Below, one piece after another: positions 34,472 through 44,502 of a DNA stretch of 64,000 nucleotides (the stretch's first letter is position 1; each line of letters opens with the position of its first letter). The notes beneath the pieces are model-generated. The model had not been told where the DNA came from. It saw nothing but the letters and a program-made list of their open reading frames with translations, and searched no databases. Source of the DNA: Conchocele bisecta (lineage: Eukaryota; Mollusca; Bivalvia; Lucinida; Thyasiridae); NCBI GenBank assembly GCA_029237695.1, contig CM055272.1, forward strand, positions 35,226,791-35,290,790, in the 5' to 3' direction. Position numbers and translations under genes: made by a program.

Positions 34472-34698
34472 TATAAACTAATCCACTTAGATAGTCTCTT
34501 CTTTTTATGGGATCTGATACCTGGAGGAATTATTCGATCCGTCGTAGATCCTTGACGTTCAGAGTCCTTCTTCGGTCGTTGACAATCGAGATCATCAGTT
34601 TGAACAGCCTTTTCTATGGCATCTCTACTACGGGTATTGTTGGGATGTCCAACGTATTTTTCGTAAGGTACCAGAACAGTCTTTCGTACTTCCTTCAT
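34471..34698 (-). CDS. Small basic Polinton protein, 75 residues
   Basis: No recognised domain. Basic at both ends, with a Lys-rich C-terminus (KKKRLSKW). It overlaps the preceding 108-residue gene by four bases (ATGA) and the integrase start by one base, which supports a real gene in a compact viral array. Confidence 0.5.
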   Translation of the reverse strand: MKEVRKTVLVPYEKYVGHPNNTRSRDAIEKAVQTDDLDCQRPKKDSERQGSTTDRIIPPGIRSHKKKRLSKWISL

Positions 34699-35021
34699 GT
34701 TAAAAAGTTACTAAGTACCCCCTCGATAGACTTGATAAGTATCACGATCACCAGATCTCGACCTCTCAACAGATTTTGCTTTCTACGTAGACTGACTGAT
34801 TTGTCTCCGAGAGTACGTATCAACGTCTTGTACTTTCCGAGTTCGCTTTTCCTTTTAGACGTGAGCGGTAATACTCCCTCCAATAAATTGACGATAATTT
34901 CGATGAGGGCCTTTAGTTGATATTTGGTAATGGTGTCCAATAACGCTCTTCTATGCTTCCTAGATGAGGTCGTTGACATCAGTTGGAAGAATGCGACGTT
35001 CTTCTTAACTAATTTACTCAT
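34695..35021 (-). CDS. Conserved small Polinton protein, 108 residues
   Basis: It has a helical region with the pattern KHRRALLDTITKYQLKALIE, then PLTSKRKSELGKYKTLIRTL, and a hydrophobic C-terminal helix (DLVIVILIKSIEGVLSNF). I recognise this layout (ALL...QLKAL, PL, then K-rich, then a hydrophobic tail) from invertebrate Polintons, where it is a small structural-type protein of unproven role. It may be an adenovirus pVI/pX-like virion protein, but that is inference. Confidence 0.6.
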   Translation of the reverse strand: MSKLVKKNVAFFQLMSTTSSRKHRRALLDTITKYQLKALIEIIVNLLEGVLPLTSKRKSELGKYKTLIRTLGDKSVSLRRKQNLLRGRDLVIVILIKSIEGVLSNFLT

Positions 35022-35052
35022 CTTGTTATAATTTTCAGACGTCTCACACCTC

Positions 35053-35705
35053 TTATAAACTGCTCGCCACGTATATGACGGGATCTTCTCCGACGAATAC
35101 GTTCGTTCTCAGTCTATATTCATCCTCGGCGTAAGGAACGCTGTCGACTAGTAAATAACCGAATGGACGTTTCGTAGCGTCCTGATACGCTTCAACGAGT
35201 ATACCCGACTTTCTAGGAAATATCTGACGTCCTAACGTAGCGATCTGAGTCATATCTCTGACATTCTTGAACAAAACGAGGTACCCGGTGTTGAGAGCTA
35301 TGGTACGAGCGGACTTGCCGCGACTGTAAAGGTTTTGTACGACAAATATAACGCTAATATTCTGGTGATGACAGCCTCTCGTGAACAGATGTTCCATTTC
35401 CGGATTCTCCACCACTCTATGCATCAGGTCGTCTAAAACGATCAGTCCTTGTTCACCGTCGGCAAACTCGTCTATTTCGGGCCGATTCGGGAGTCCTTGA
35501 TGTAGAGTGAAACTAGGAATGTCCCTTTCGAGATCATTGAAAAGTGGTTGGAATGACCCGTAACAGTACAGTATCTTCTTAGGTGGATCCTTGACGTACA
35601 TTCCATCTAGATTCTTTAGTAATCGTACGATCCAATGAGTCTTTCCGACTCCAGTAGGACGGAGTTAAACTCTCGGCTTCCCACCAGTCCATATTTACCA
35701 GTCAT
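35053..35705 (-). pseudogene. Polinton FtsK/HerA-type DNA-packaging ATPase, frameshifted at Walker A
   Basis: The related A32/FtsK-HerA ATPases pump DNA into capsids. The likely start ATG is at 35703-35705. After about 17 codons the frame changes by one base near 35660-35670, and the Walker A (PTGVGKTHW) and all the rest are in the second frame. Walker B is EQGLIVLDDLMH, followed by the arginine-bearing SVIFVVQNLYSRGKSARTI sensor region. The C-terminal half runs unbroken to the TAA at 35053. One indel therefore inactivates it unless it is a sequencing error. Copy B lacks this gene. Confidence 0.85.
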
Positions 35706-35717
35706 GCGGTATATAGT

Positions 35718-36017
35718 CTATTTATAAGTTTCTCGTTTCTTCATCTGGGGATTAGGTAAAGCGTAACCTATGCAACTACTCAATAAACTGATCCAAAGTT
35801 CCGTAGATCCATTTTGTAATGACAGATTCGTTATTGAAGCGATGATTATAATGTACACTATTATCATCTGACAAAAGTATACAATTTCTTCCCGCGGAAC
35901 GCGAGTTCCTAGCAAATGCCAAAGTTCTTCGTTAACTTCTTGGTCAACGTCAGGTTTTGGGAAACCTATATCTTCTTCTTCTTCTAACAAGGTTTCAGAA
36001 GTATTTGTTTCCGCCAT
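35718..36017 (-). CDS. Polinton membrane protein, 99 residues
   Basis: An acidic N-terminus (EEEEDIGFPKPD) is followed by VPREEIVYFCQMIIVYIIII, a transmembrane helix, then NLSLQNGSTELWISLLSSCIGYALPNP with a second helix. This helix-loop-helix pattern ending in GY.LPNP is one I recognise from small unnamed Polinton proteins. The frame is intact. It is the first gene inside the terminal repeat, preceded by a TTATAAGAAG motif at 36041-36056. Confidence 0.6.
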   Translation of the reverse strand: MAETNTSETLLEEEEDIGFPKPDVDQEVNEELWHLLGTRVPREEIVYFCQMIIVYIIIIASITNLSLQNGSTELWISLLSSCIGYALPNPQMKKRETYK

Positions 36018-36065
36018 ATTCTTGATTGAGATATATAAGACTTCTTCTTCTTATAAACATTACCA

Positions 36066-36115
36066 TAAGAGGTCACTCTGCATACATCGTACGAGATGCA
36101 CTCAGACTTGTGACT
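36066..36115. repeat. Polinton copy A terminal inverted repeat
   Basis: Read outward-in on the minus strand it begins AGTCACAAGTCTG and ends GCAGAGTGACCTCTTA. 45 of 50 bases match 51251-51300. The AG start is the usual Polinton terminus. Family J host repeat follows directly on its outer side. Confidence 0.8.
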
Positions 36116-36183
36116 TTTTTTATCAGGCTCGGCTCGGAAACGGTAGGAATTCCTCGGCAAGCCATTCCTAGGCGTTTCCTAGC
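36116..36183. repeat. Family J fragment between the two Polinton copies
   Basis: TCAGGCTCGGCTCGGAAACG with GGAATTCCT matches J1 and J2. It separates the terminus of copy A from the truncated start of copy B. Confidence 0.65.
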
Positions 36184-37217
36184 CTCCGGATAAACTCTAC
36201 AAGATAGTGAAATTGGAGGGAAAATTTAAAATAACGAAAGGAGACGTACGTCAATGGTTACAAGATCAAGAGGCTTATTCGTTGACCAGATACGCCAGAA
36301 GAAAATTCGAACGTTCCCGAGTGATCGTCGATGGTATAGACAGCCGATGGGATGTGGATCTGATGGACATGAGCAATATTTCTAAATATAACGATGGCGT
36401 CAAGTACGTTCTCGTGATGATTTACATCTTTTCTCGTTATCTGTGGTGTCATTCTCTGAAGAATAAAACTGGAAAGGAAGTGTCCAAAGCCATGACAGAG
36501 ACGTTCCTAAATGGGAGACAACCAGGGTCCATCGGGACGGACAAAGGATCCGAATTTACGAACAGAGACGTGAAAAAGTACTTGAAGGATACGGATATTG
36601 ATCATTTCGTCACCCAAAACGAAACCAAAGCCAACTACGCGGAAAGGGTTATTAAAACTATCAAACACAAAATATACAGATACATTCTGAAGAACAATTC
36701 GTATAGATACGTAGATGCTCTAACAGATATAGTGACCAGCTGCAACAATACTAATCACCGCTCACTCAGTACGACGCCGTCTTCCGTGACGAAAAATAAC
36801 GAAAGTGAGTCACGTTTACGTCAGTATCTGATACGTCGACCTACCGAAGCTAAACCCATTCATAAAATGAAGTATAATATCGGAGATATCGTGCGAATAT
36901 CTCACGTCAGAGGAGTATTCGATGGAGAATATTCCCAAAAATGGACCGGCGAACTGTTCAAAGTCAAGAGCGGGTATTTACGACAGAATATACCCGTATA
37001 TAAATTGGATGACTGGGAAGGAGAGGCGATATCGGGAACGTTTTACGAACAGGAACTGCAGTCGATACGTGTAGACGAGAACACAACGTTCCGTATTGAC
37101 AAGATCCTTAGAAGACGAAAGCGAGGCAATCTGAAGGAAGTACTCGTTAGGTGGCTTCATTGGCCCGAAAAATACGACTCATGGATTCCTGAGATTGATG
37201 TGAAAGATTACTCATAA
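36184..37217 (+). pseudogene. Polinton integrase of copy B, N-terminally truncated
   Basis: It matches residues 25-367 of the copy A integrase, with a one-codon deletion (a single V in HFVTQNE) and a few substitutions. The frame is open from 36186, and the nearest ATG is at 36207. The DDE residues and the C-terminal chromodomain are preserved. The missing first two dozen codons leave it without its original start. Confidence 0.88.
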
Positions 37218-37251
37218 GAACGTTGACTACACCATTAATTGGTATAAGAAT

Positions 37252-37536
37252 ATGGAAACTTTCATAGAAACGTCTTCGGTCACGAAATACCACTTAGCGA
37301 TCGTCAAATTACTAGGCATATCTTTGATGTTAGTGACGATTCTGTCACCGCTGTTAGTGATATTAGGTATAACCATTTCCCAAGAAAGTTCAGAAGTGCG
37401 GACCTTAAACCTGACTTCGTGGGGGTTCGCCAATCAGTATAGTCTAGGAGGGAATATATCCGCTACCATCATCGGTATATCGTTGGACAGTCGACAGTGG
37501 CGTACACTCAAACGGTTGATCGATGAACATTTATAA
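37252..37536 (+). CDS. Polinton small membrane protein, copy B, 54-bp deletion
   Basis: 94 residues, identical to the copy A protein in the membrane segment but missing 18 residues near residue 70. The deletion is flanked in copy A by the short direct repeat CGCTAC, which suggests slippage or microhomology repair. The frame is kept. Confidence 0.65.
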   Translation: METFIETSSVTKYHLAIVKLLGISLMLVTILSPLLVILGITISQESSEVRTLNLTSWGFANQYSLGGNISATIIGISLDSRQWRTLKRLIDEHL

Positions 37537-37544
37537 GAAGGATC

Positions 37545-37946
37545 ATGAGTTACTATCTACACTTATCCAGTGAGGATTCGAAAGCGAGTCATCCCGAAAA
37601 TACGGCATATGACTTTACGGTGGAAATACCTAGACCATTATATTTAGACGGCATCAGGGAATGCGGTTTGGCTGAATTAGTATTTCCCAACGACATAGAG
37701 ACGACCACGATACACGTGTGCTGCGACTTGATCAAAGACTCGTACGTGTGCGATACGTTTTATCCCATTCTACGAACCATATTCAATACAACTCGAGAAA
37801 ACAGAACGTCATTAGCGTATCAGTACGTAACGGTTAAAACCGACTCAATTCAACGAGTTCGAATCTTTATAAGAGGAGACAATCTGAAACATTTAGACTC
37901 TGATTCTGACTCTGTGAACTGTACTCTTCATCTTAGGAAAACATGA
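37545..37946 (+). CDS. Polinton penton-like minor capsid protein, copy B
   Basis: 133 residues, begins MSYYLHLSSEDSKASHPENT, same family as 32621-32986. It retains the Asp/Ser-rich C-terminal tail that ends CTLHLRKT, as expected of the last strand of a jelly roll. The frame is open, so this is the better copy of the two. Its stop overlaps the core-protein start by four bases. Confidence 0.85.
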   Translation: MSYYLHLSSEDSKASHPENTAYDFTVEIPRPLYLDGIRECGLAELVFPNDIETTTIHVCCDLIKDSYVCDTFYPILRTIFNTTRENRTSLAYQYVTVKTDSIQRVRIFIRGDNLKHLDSDSDSVNCTLHLRKT

Positions 37947-38371
37947 CCACCCACGATGTCGACTTGTGGCAGAGGCATTTTGCTAACATGTCGAAAGGGT
38001 CAATGAGACCCGATAAATATGGACACTACTTCGTTCGTTCCGTTCAAACGGGAGGTAACAAACCGGCGGAACCGTCGATCAAATTCGTTACACCTACGGC
38101 ACACGCCGTGGAACTGGCGAAATCGGATCTGAAGCATCAAGAAGGTGCCATGAACACCTTCGGGAAGAAAAGGTACGTTCCCAAAAGACGGACAGTTAAT
38201 AAGAAGAAGAAGCTCACACAATCCTGTAAGAAGAAGAAGAAACCTTCTAAGAAGAAGATCGAACAATCATCTAAGAAGAAGACCTCACAAGCTTATAAGA
38301 AGATACTTACTGTATCTAAGAAGAAGAAACCTTCTAAGAAGATCACCAAAAACAAATTATGGCCTCAATAA
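37943..38371 (+). CDS. Lysine-rich Polinton core-like protein, copy B
   Basis: 142 residues, one lysine shorter than the copy A protein and otherwise nearly the same, with a KKK-rich second half. Its start overlaps the penton-like stop (ATGA), and its end overlaps the capsid start by 13 bases. Confidence 0.7.
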   Translation: MTTHDVDLWQRHFANMSKGSMRPDKYGHYFVRSVQTGGNKPAEPSIKFVTPTAHAVELAKSDLKHQEGAMNTFGKKRYVPKRRTVNKKKKLTQSCKKKKKPSKKKIEQSSKKKTSQAYKKILTVSKKKKPSKKITKNKLWPQ

Positions 38372-39623
38372 ATGAAATTCACGACGACGAATTGGCTTTG
38401 TTCCAAATGCCTCTTACCGAAACGGGAATACGATCTAAAGAATTGATAACTCATCGGCCAATCAATCAGCTCACGGAAGGCTCCGCTATAGAGTTTTCCA
38501 TTCCGGGTACTTCCACACAGTACGTGGACTTGAAGAACAGTATATTGTATATAAAACTAAAAATTGTCAAGAACGACCGCTTGGCTATAACCGACGATGA
38601 CGAAGTGGGATTAAGTAACTCGCCTCTACATACTATATTTTCTCAAATCGATTTCAACGTACAATAACATCCCGGCAGCGAAACGGGGTGCAATTACCCT
38701 TACAAAGCATACCTGGATAATGTGTTGGACGAAGTGGATGCTCGGAAACTCGAGTGGCAACTATTCTCAAAGGATACCAGCGGGAACTTTATGGATGATC
38801 CGTCGACTGACGGACCAAATGGTGGTCTTTATACTAGATCGACCTATACGAAGGGAGGCATAGAAGCCGAGATGATTGGTCCCCTAGCCATAGACTTGTG
38901 CAAACAGGACAGATTTCTCTACTGAATGGTGTTCCACTGAGTCTGAAATTGTGGCAGAGTCCGGATCCGTTCAGACTGATGACGGCTCAGGCCGAACAAA
39001 AGTACAAGGTTGCCATCACCGATGCCAGTTTGAAGTTGTCTTTAGTCAAAGTGGATCCTAACGTTTTCATAGCGCAATCTAACGTATTGAAGGACCACAG
39101 CGCTCTCTACCCGTATACGAGAACTAATATAAAGACGTACGCGGTACCCAGGTGTCAATATAGCTTCATTACCGACGACCTGTTTCAAGGAGAAGTCCCG
39201 AAACAACTGATCTTGGGTATCGTATCTTCCTCGGCAACTCACGGTTCCTACGTCAAGAATCCCTTCTACTTTCAAAACTTAAACTGTATCTACGTAGGAT
39301 TCTTCGTCGATGGCAAATCTACGCCATCGCATCCATTACAACCGAACTACGAAGCCGGTAGTTTCTTAGAGGCTTACCAAAGATTGTACTCTGTCGATCG
39401 ACCACGAGCCGCACCAATTACTAGAGAATCATTCGCGGACGGATATTGTTTGTACGTATTCAACCCGGACGGAGACGTCAGAGATCGGATCCGTCAGAGA
39501 GCTCATACTCTACTAGAGCTAAAGTTCGCCAAATCTCTACCAGAAGCTTGTACCGTGATCGTATATTCCAAGTTCCCCGCATTGATGAAAATAGATGCCA
39601 GTCGGAACGTTACTCTGGAATGA
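38359..39623 (+). pseudogene. Polinton major capsid protein, copy B, one nonsense codon and one frameshift
   Basis: It spans about 421 codons. The N-terminal part (FSIPGTSTQYVDLKN) ends at a TAA (38665-38667), where copy A has CAA, a single C-to-T change. The same frame resumes to a TGA at 38923-38925, where a small indel has shifted the frame. The remaining two thirds (from about 38926) read in the next frame to the TGA at 39621-39623. The shell-forming double jelly roll is recognisable in all three pieces. Confidence 0.9.
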
Positions 39624-40060
39624 TGAATACTCGACAACTTCGTACGGCACTGACCTCAAATCCCACGACTCGAAGTCAGTTCGGAGGAGTGTGTTCGGCG
39701 GATATGATACCTAACATCGTTCGACGTCGGCCTAGACTTTATATAGTCAATACGGATACCAGTTCTTATCCCGGTAAAAATTGGGTGTCGTTTTATTTTC
39801 CGACAAAGGGACCCCCGGAATTCTTCGACCCCATGGGACACTCCCCCGAGTATTACCATCTCTGATTCCGGAACGTTTTACTGACCAACGGACCTAAATA
39901 CATTTACAATTGTCGGAGATTACAAGGCCCCGAATCAGTATATTGCGGACAGTTTTGCTTGTATTACGGATATCGACGTTGTCGAGGAACGAGCATGATA
40001 ACGATAGTCAACGAGTTTAGTAGTACAAATTACGTCCTTAACGACGAAATTGAGATGTGA
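39620..40060 (+). pseudogene. Adenovirus-type maturation protease of Polinton copy B, with nonsense codon
   Basis: It would be a 146-codon cysteine protease (adenain/Ulp1-like) that processes capsid precursors. Motifs are GVCSADMIP near residue 24, GKNWVSFYFP at 52-61, FFDPMG at 68-73, and the Gln/Cys pair in CGQFCLYY (Q111, C113). The catalytic histidine expected just before W55 is asparagine (AAT). An in-frame TGA at 39863-39865 stops translation after residue 81, before the cysteine. The start overlaps the capsid stop (ATGA). The rest of the frame is clean to the TGA at 40058. Confidence 0.87.
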
Positions 40061-41934
40061 ATTATTGTTTGTACTGTACATATTATATTGTAAACAAGAA
40101 CAATTATAACATGAATGATCATGTTATAAAAGAACGCTTTGAGTGAATGTTATTATTATTGAGGCCAACTACATGTTTGCAAGTACCATGTAAAGTTATA
40201 GATATCAGGGTATGGGATCAGTGGTTTCCGAACCTGCTTTTCCGACGTGACGTATTCTGTGACGTCATTTTTACAGTACATTTTCTTGAAACTTTTCCAA
40301 GCAAACGGACGGATTTCGATGATGTATCACACCATAGAAGTGACATACCGGTTCGATAATATGTATCACACCATACATTCACGTTCTTTAGATTTTTATT
40401 CACATCCATGGTAACCGATTCTTCGTCAAAACCATAAAATTGTTAGATTAAAGCAAACTATACCATAATGCAAGAACTGGCATCATTAAACGAAGCTAAT
40501 CCCATCGCACTGGCATCATTAAACGAAGCTAATCCCCTCGCTGGCAGCCTTGATAATAAAAAAGTACTCCGTGACCTTGGGCGGTCGAACGTGGGTCATA
40601 CGAGTCTACTCATATGCTAAACCATGCTCCATCCATAGACACACATTATGGTCAAATAATATCAAAATCGTGGAAGCAGTTCACAAGTTGTTGAACAATG
40701 AAAGGTGTTACTAGCGTACGTACATACGTACGCAGTACATGGACTAACGACATACCAGCTCTTGCCTATCGGCGAGGGGATACTAATTGGCAACCTGTTA
40801 AGCATTTACTGCGTTATGTTTCATTAAACTCTGTCTTTCCATTATAAAGATATTACATTCAACATCCTGCACCACCTTTAATTGGCATGGCGCAATTCTA
40901 AATATTGCGCGGGCCCAATTTTCCCAATTTTAGTACTTTACCCTAACCAAAAAAAAAAAAAAACGGCATCTAGTCACACGCTGACTGAGCCGCGATCTAC
41001 AAACTTACCCAGGGAGATTACATTGCAAACATAGTGTAACGCGTCCACTGGCGGTTTGTTTCGGTGAGTCCGCACAGTACAACAGTCCGACTTGGCAACG
41101 CCACCTAGCGACTTATCATCGGCACTGCAGTGCATGATATAAAAATCATAAAACCATCAACTTCTAAAACTGGCGTTTTCAAGAAAGTCATGAAGTATGC
41201 AATCTTAAATTCGATAAAATTGACGCAGTACAATTTGAACGACGTTATAAGCCAAAGATATGAGTGCCAGAAATAATCCACATTCAGACACATGAAAATG
41301 TTTGCCATTTCTCCATTTCATTGTCGAAACTCCAGACGGTTTTACAGAATGTGAAAGCCATGGAAAATGTATACTGGATATCAAATACTCCTACAAGCAC
41401 CAATATGAACTTGTGAGTGAAATTCACGACAGGTCATACATTACATCGAAACAGAAATCATTGCCTTGAAAAAGTCTGAGAAATATTACAAACACACAAG
41501 TACACATTCAAACGGCTGTATGTCAAAAATTGTTCTGCGACTTTGCACTGCAGTGGAGTATCCAGATTCATGCAGATGGGGTGTGAATTCTGAATGGAGT
41601 TTGGAAGAGGGTGCGAGAACATACATTCAATTTCTTCCATTGTAGTGATTTTCACATATATTATACAGGTAGTTATTTTCCCCAGAAAACGTAGGTTAAA
41701 GTAGAAAAATACACACCCCACCAAATGTTACGGGATGAAATTACACACCATGTCACTGGACTTTGTACTGTATACCCACTGGTGAATCCATGTGACAAGT
41801 GTTTTGTATGATGTGGTGTCTGTGAATGAGCTGATAAGGCAAGTGTCGTGCCTTTGCACTTAATGACTGGGTGCCAGACATCCTTCAGCAAAGTTGAAAA
41901 TCATGATTTGAATTGGGGTCCCATCTGTTTGGCA
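40061..41934. other. Region right of Polinton copy B, no gene seen
   Basis: AT-rich. It contains the small palindrome AACATGAATGATCATGTT (40110), a tandem pair of CTGGCATCATTAAACGAAGC (40478 and 40510) and a GTATCACACCATA pair (40324 and 40362). No Polinton terminus, PolB or host exon was recognised. Confidence 0.5.
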
Positions 41935-42290
41935 CAAAGTGTTCTTTATAGGAATTAAATATTAAATAAGTATAATTGTGTAGCTATTCCAACAGTTTTA
42001 AAAAATACGAGTGCCCGCTACACAGAAATATTCACTTAGTAATCTTAGGTTTACTGATAGGTTGTATCATCGTGCTATTTTGATTGTAAATGAGGCAGGT
42101 CATTTTTAAATTATTTATATCAACTAAATGTGTCACCTGAATAAATATTTGTATTGACTTGTTACAAAATATGATCATTGCACATCAAAAGATAAATAGA
42201 GAGAATAAATTGTTGTTTCCATTAACATTTTAAAGAGTCAATGTTATCGCCCTTGATATCAAAGTGGCAATTCAAGCTTGATGTAAACAT
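41935..42290. repeat. MITE family G, diverged partial copy (G4)
   Basis: It shares TTTATAGGAATTAAATATTA, AATACGAGTGCCCGCTACAC, ATGTGTCACCTGAA and TTATCGCCCTTGATATCAAA with G1. One end is missing. Confidence 0.6.
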
Positions 42291-42829
42291 AATAATAATG
42301 TAAAATTAACATGGTTGATATGATTTTTTTAAGAATTTTACCAAATTTTCTACGACGGCCATCTTGGATTATGCGACAACCTCCATTTTAACAAATATGA
42401 AAATGCTTCACCCACGCACCACAACTGTGAAGTCTGACCAGCGTCGGCCAAACGGTACATGAGAAGAAGACGAAATCTATAATTAAAGGATGACCTGTCG
42501 GCGGCCATCTTGTATGATGTATCATCCGATTTTGACAATACCCACGATACCTTCGATTTGATATATATCAGGACCATATTAGGTCAAATTTGAAATATCG
42601 CCATGTGCCAGATACAAAATCAATGTGTGAAAAAACAAAGGGAGAACACTGGAATATTAGTGAGGCAAGAGTTGTGATAAATATACAAAAAGGAATTCCA
42701 GTTATGCTCGGGTCACAAAATCAGTACATGTATCCGAAAAAAACAAAAGAAATCAGTATGGTAAGATATGTTATTCATGCTTTTAAGGACTAGAGCAAGT
42801 GAGCGGGGTCTCACACATTCCCTCGGCCG

Positions 42830-44085
42830 TAGCAAAGTCATTTGGCCTTGACCTTTGGCATGAAAGCCGCTTAGGTGAGATATAGAATGAAAATATGGCT
42901 GTTGATAAAGAAGTATGTGACATTTCCAGTCGATCCAACATACGGTTGCAAATAAATTGTGTACTTAAAACCTATAATTCAAAAATTACAAAACATTTAA
43001 CACAATTTGACCTTGGACCTTGGGCATGAAAGTCCACATGGCGTGGGCTATTTAAAATGAAAATATGGATGTTGATTGCTGATAGACAAATATATGAAGT
43101 TTCAATTCAATCTGACTTACGGTTGCAGAGAAATTGTTTACTTTACTTAAAACTTTAACGCATATATTTCAAAAACATTTAACGCAAGTTTCAAAGTAAT
43201 TTCACCTTCACCGTGTGCATGAAAGCCGTATGAGTGGGCTATAGAATGTTTGTTTAATGGTGTTCAACAGCTATGGTCTAATACTCACATAAAGGATATA
43301 ACTGTCGGATACCAAATGCCAAAGTTGTTTGTTTGTTTATTGGTGTTTAACAGCCTATCAACAGCTCAGGTCATATAAGGCTGGGCAAACGGGTTCGATC
43401 CCGTATTAACCTGCTGCATTGGGGGGAAAATCCCAAGATCAGAACGGAATAATTTTATCGAGAAAAATATAGTCAGCCCTGAAATTAGAATAACCTGACC
43501 TGATGCCAGGTCCATACCACACCAAAGTCACTTGGCCCCTTTCCGTAAAAAAGGATTATGAATAATCGTAATACTCACGCAAGAGATATAACCAGATTCA
43601 ACTGTCACATACAAAATGCCAAATACGTATGTGAGGGCCAAACCAGGTCTCCAGTCGGATTTCCGGTAAGGATGAATCGCGATTGTTAAATTACCCATCA
43701 CATGCACCCACCAGGGCTATAGAAAGAAAATATTGATCTTCTAACTTCATAAAGAAGTATATATATGAAGTCAACCCGACTTGCGGTTGCAGAGACATTG
43801 TGTACTTAAAAACTTTGACATGTTTGATGCAAATATTTCAAAACTTTAAGTAATTTGACCTTGTGCAGGAAAGCCACATCGGTGTGCTACAATATAAAAA
43901 ATATGGATGACGATAAAGAAGTATATGAAGATTCAACTCAATGCGATTTACGGTTGCAGATATAATGGGTACCCAAAAATCCTTTAACGCAAATCTTAAC
44001 GGATGGACGAAAATACAAAAACTATATACACCTTGACATACTTTGTATGCCTGGGTATGAATCATGATTGAAGGCACTGTGTTAC
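42830..44085. repeat. Diverged tandem array, GACCTTGGGCATGAAAGCC units
   Basis: At least four degenerate copies contain TTTGACCTTGGGCATGAAAG, TATAGAATGAAAATATGG, AAGAAGTATATGAAG and ACGGTTGCAGAGA (near 42850, 43010, 43725 and 43855), with a family K insert at 43325-43650 between them. No coding frame is conserved. Confidence 0.6.
43325..43650. repeat. Dispersed repeat K (K1)
   Basis: It starts TTTGTTTATTGGTGTTTAAC with CCTATCAACAGC. It has GGGGGGAAAATCCCAAGATC and ends with a GATGCCAGGTC block. Copies are at 46553-46870 and 46998-47460. The GGTTCGATCCC string resembles a Pol III B box, so a SINE-type origin is possible. Confidence 0.6.
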
Positions 44086-44502
44086 AGATGATGCCTCAAT
44101 ATGTTGTTTGTCACATCAGGCACTGCAAATGACCAATATCAACCAATTGCACCATTTCATTCGAAGTCAAATTTCGAAGTCGAAATTTATTGTACACATG
44201 TAATTTGTAACAAGTTTGACCATTGGGCATTGATTTCAATTATAATCATGATAATAACACAAAAATACATCATTAATTCGTAAATTTTCGTTTCCCTTCG
44301 AAAGTCTACAAAGTTTGTCTTTGGTCTATTCTGGATGTTTCAAGTAAAATCCTTTATTGCGAAGATAACTGAAACCATGTGAAACCAACCAAATATAGAC
44401 TTTATAGACTGTGGACGTTAAACAGAAATGTATGAATCAAAGATTGAATGCAATACCTTAAATGCTAATCACTCTAGGTTGGCGGTAGGATTTTTAAATT
44501 TG
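44086..44502. other. Intergenic, nothing recognised
   Basis: AT-rich spacer. Confidence 0.4.

Larger units (their letters stand above)
31551..36115 (-). mobile_element. Polinton/Maverick copy A (endogenous adintovirus-like), 3'-truncated
   Basis: All genes read on the minus strand from a terminal repeat at 36066-36115 towards the left. The order is membrane protein, packaging ATPase, two small proteins, integrase, membrane protein, penton-like, lysine-rich core, then the major capsid protein, which is cut at 31551. Genes abut or overlap by a few bases, as in viruses. No PolB or protease is present in this copy. Positions 31551-34402 are repeated inverted at 36184-39009. The pairing of a retrovirus-type integrase with adenovirus-like morphogenesis genes defines Polintons. 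Confidence 0.93.
36184..40060 (+). mobile_element. Polinton/Maverick copy B, 5'-truncated, inverted relative to copy A
   Basis: Plus-strand homologue of copy A, starting inside the integrase (GGATAAACTCTACAAGATAG) and continuing past the breakpoint of copy A to the end of the capsid gene and the protease. It has no terminal repeat, ATPase or PolB. The shared part (36184-39009 against 31551-34402) is nearly identical by eye, so the duplication is recent or was homogenised. Confidence 0.93.
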
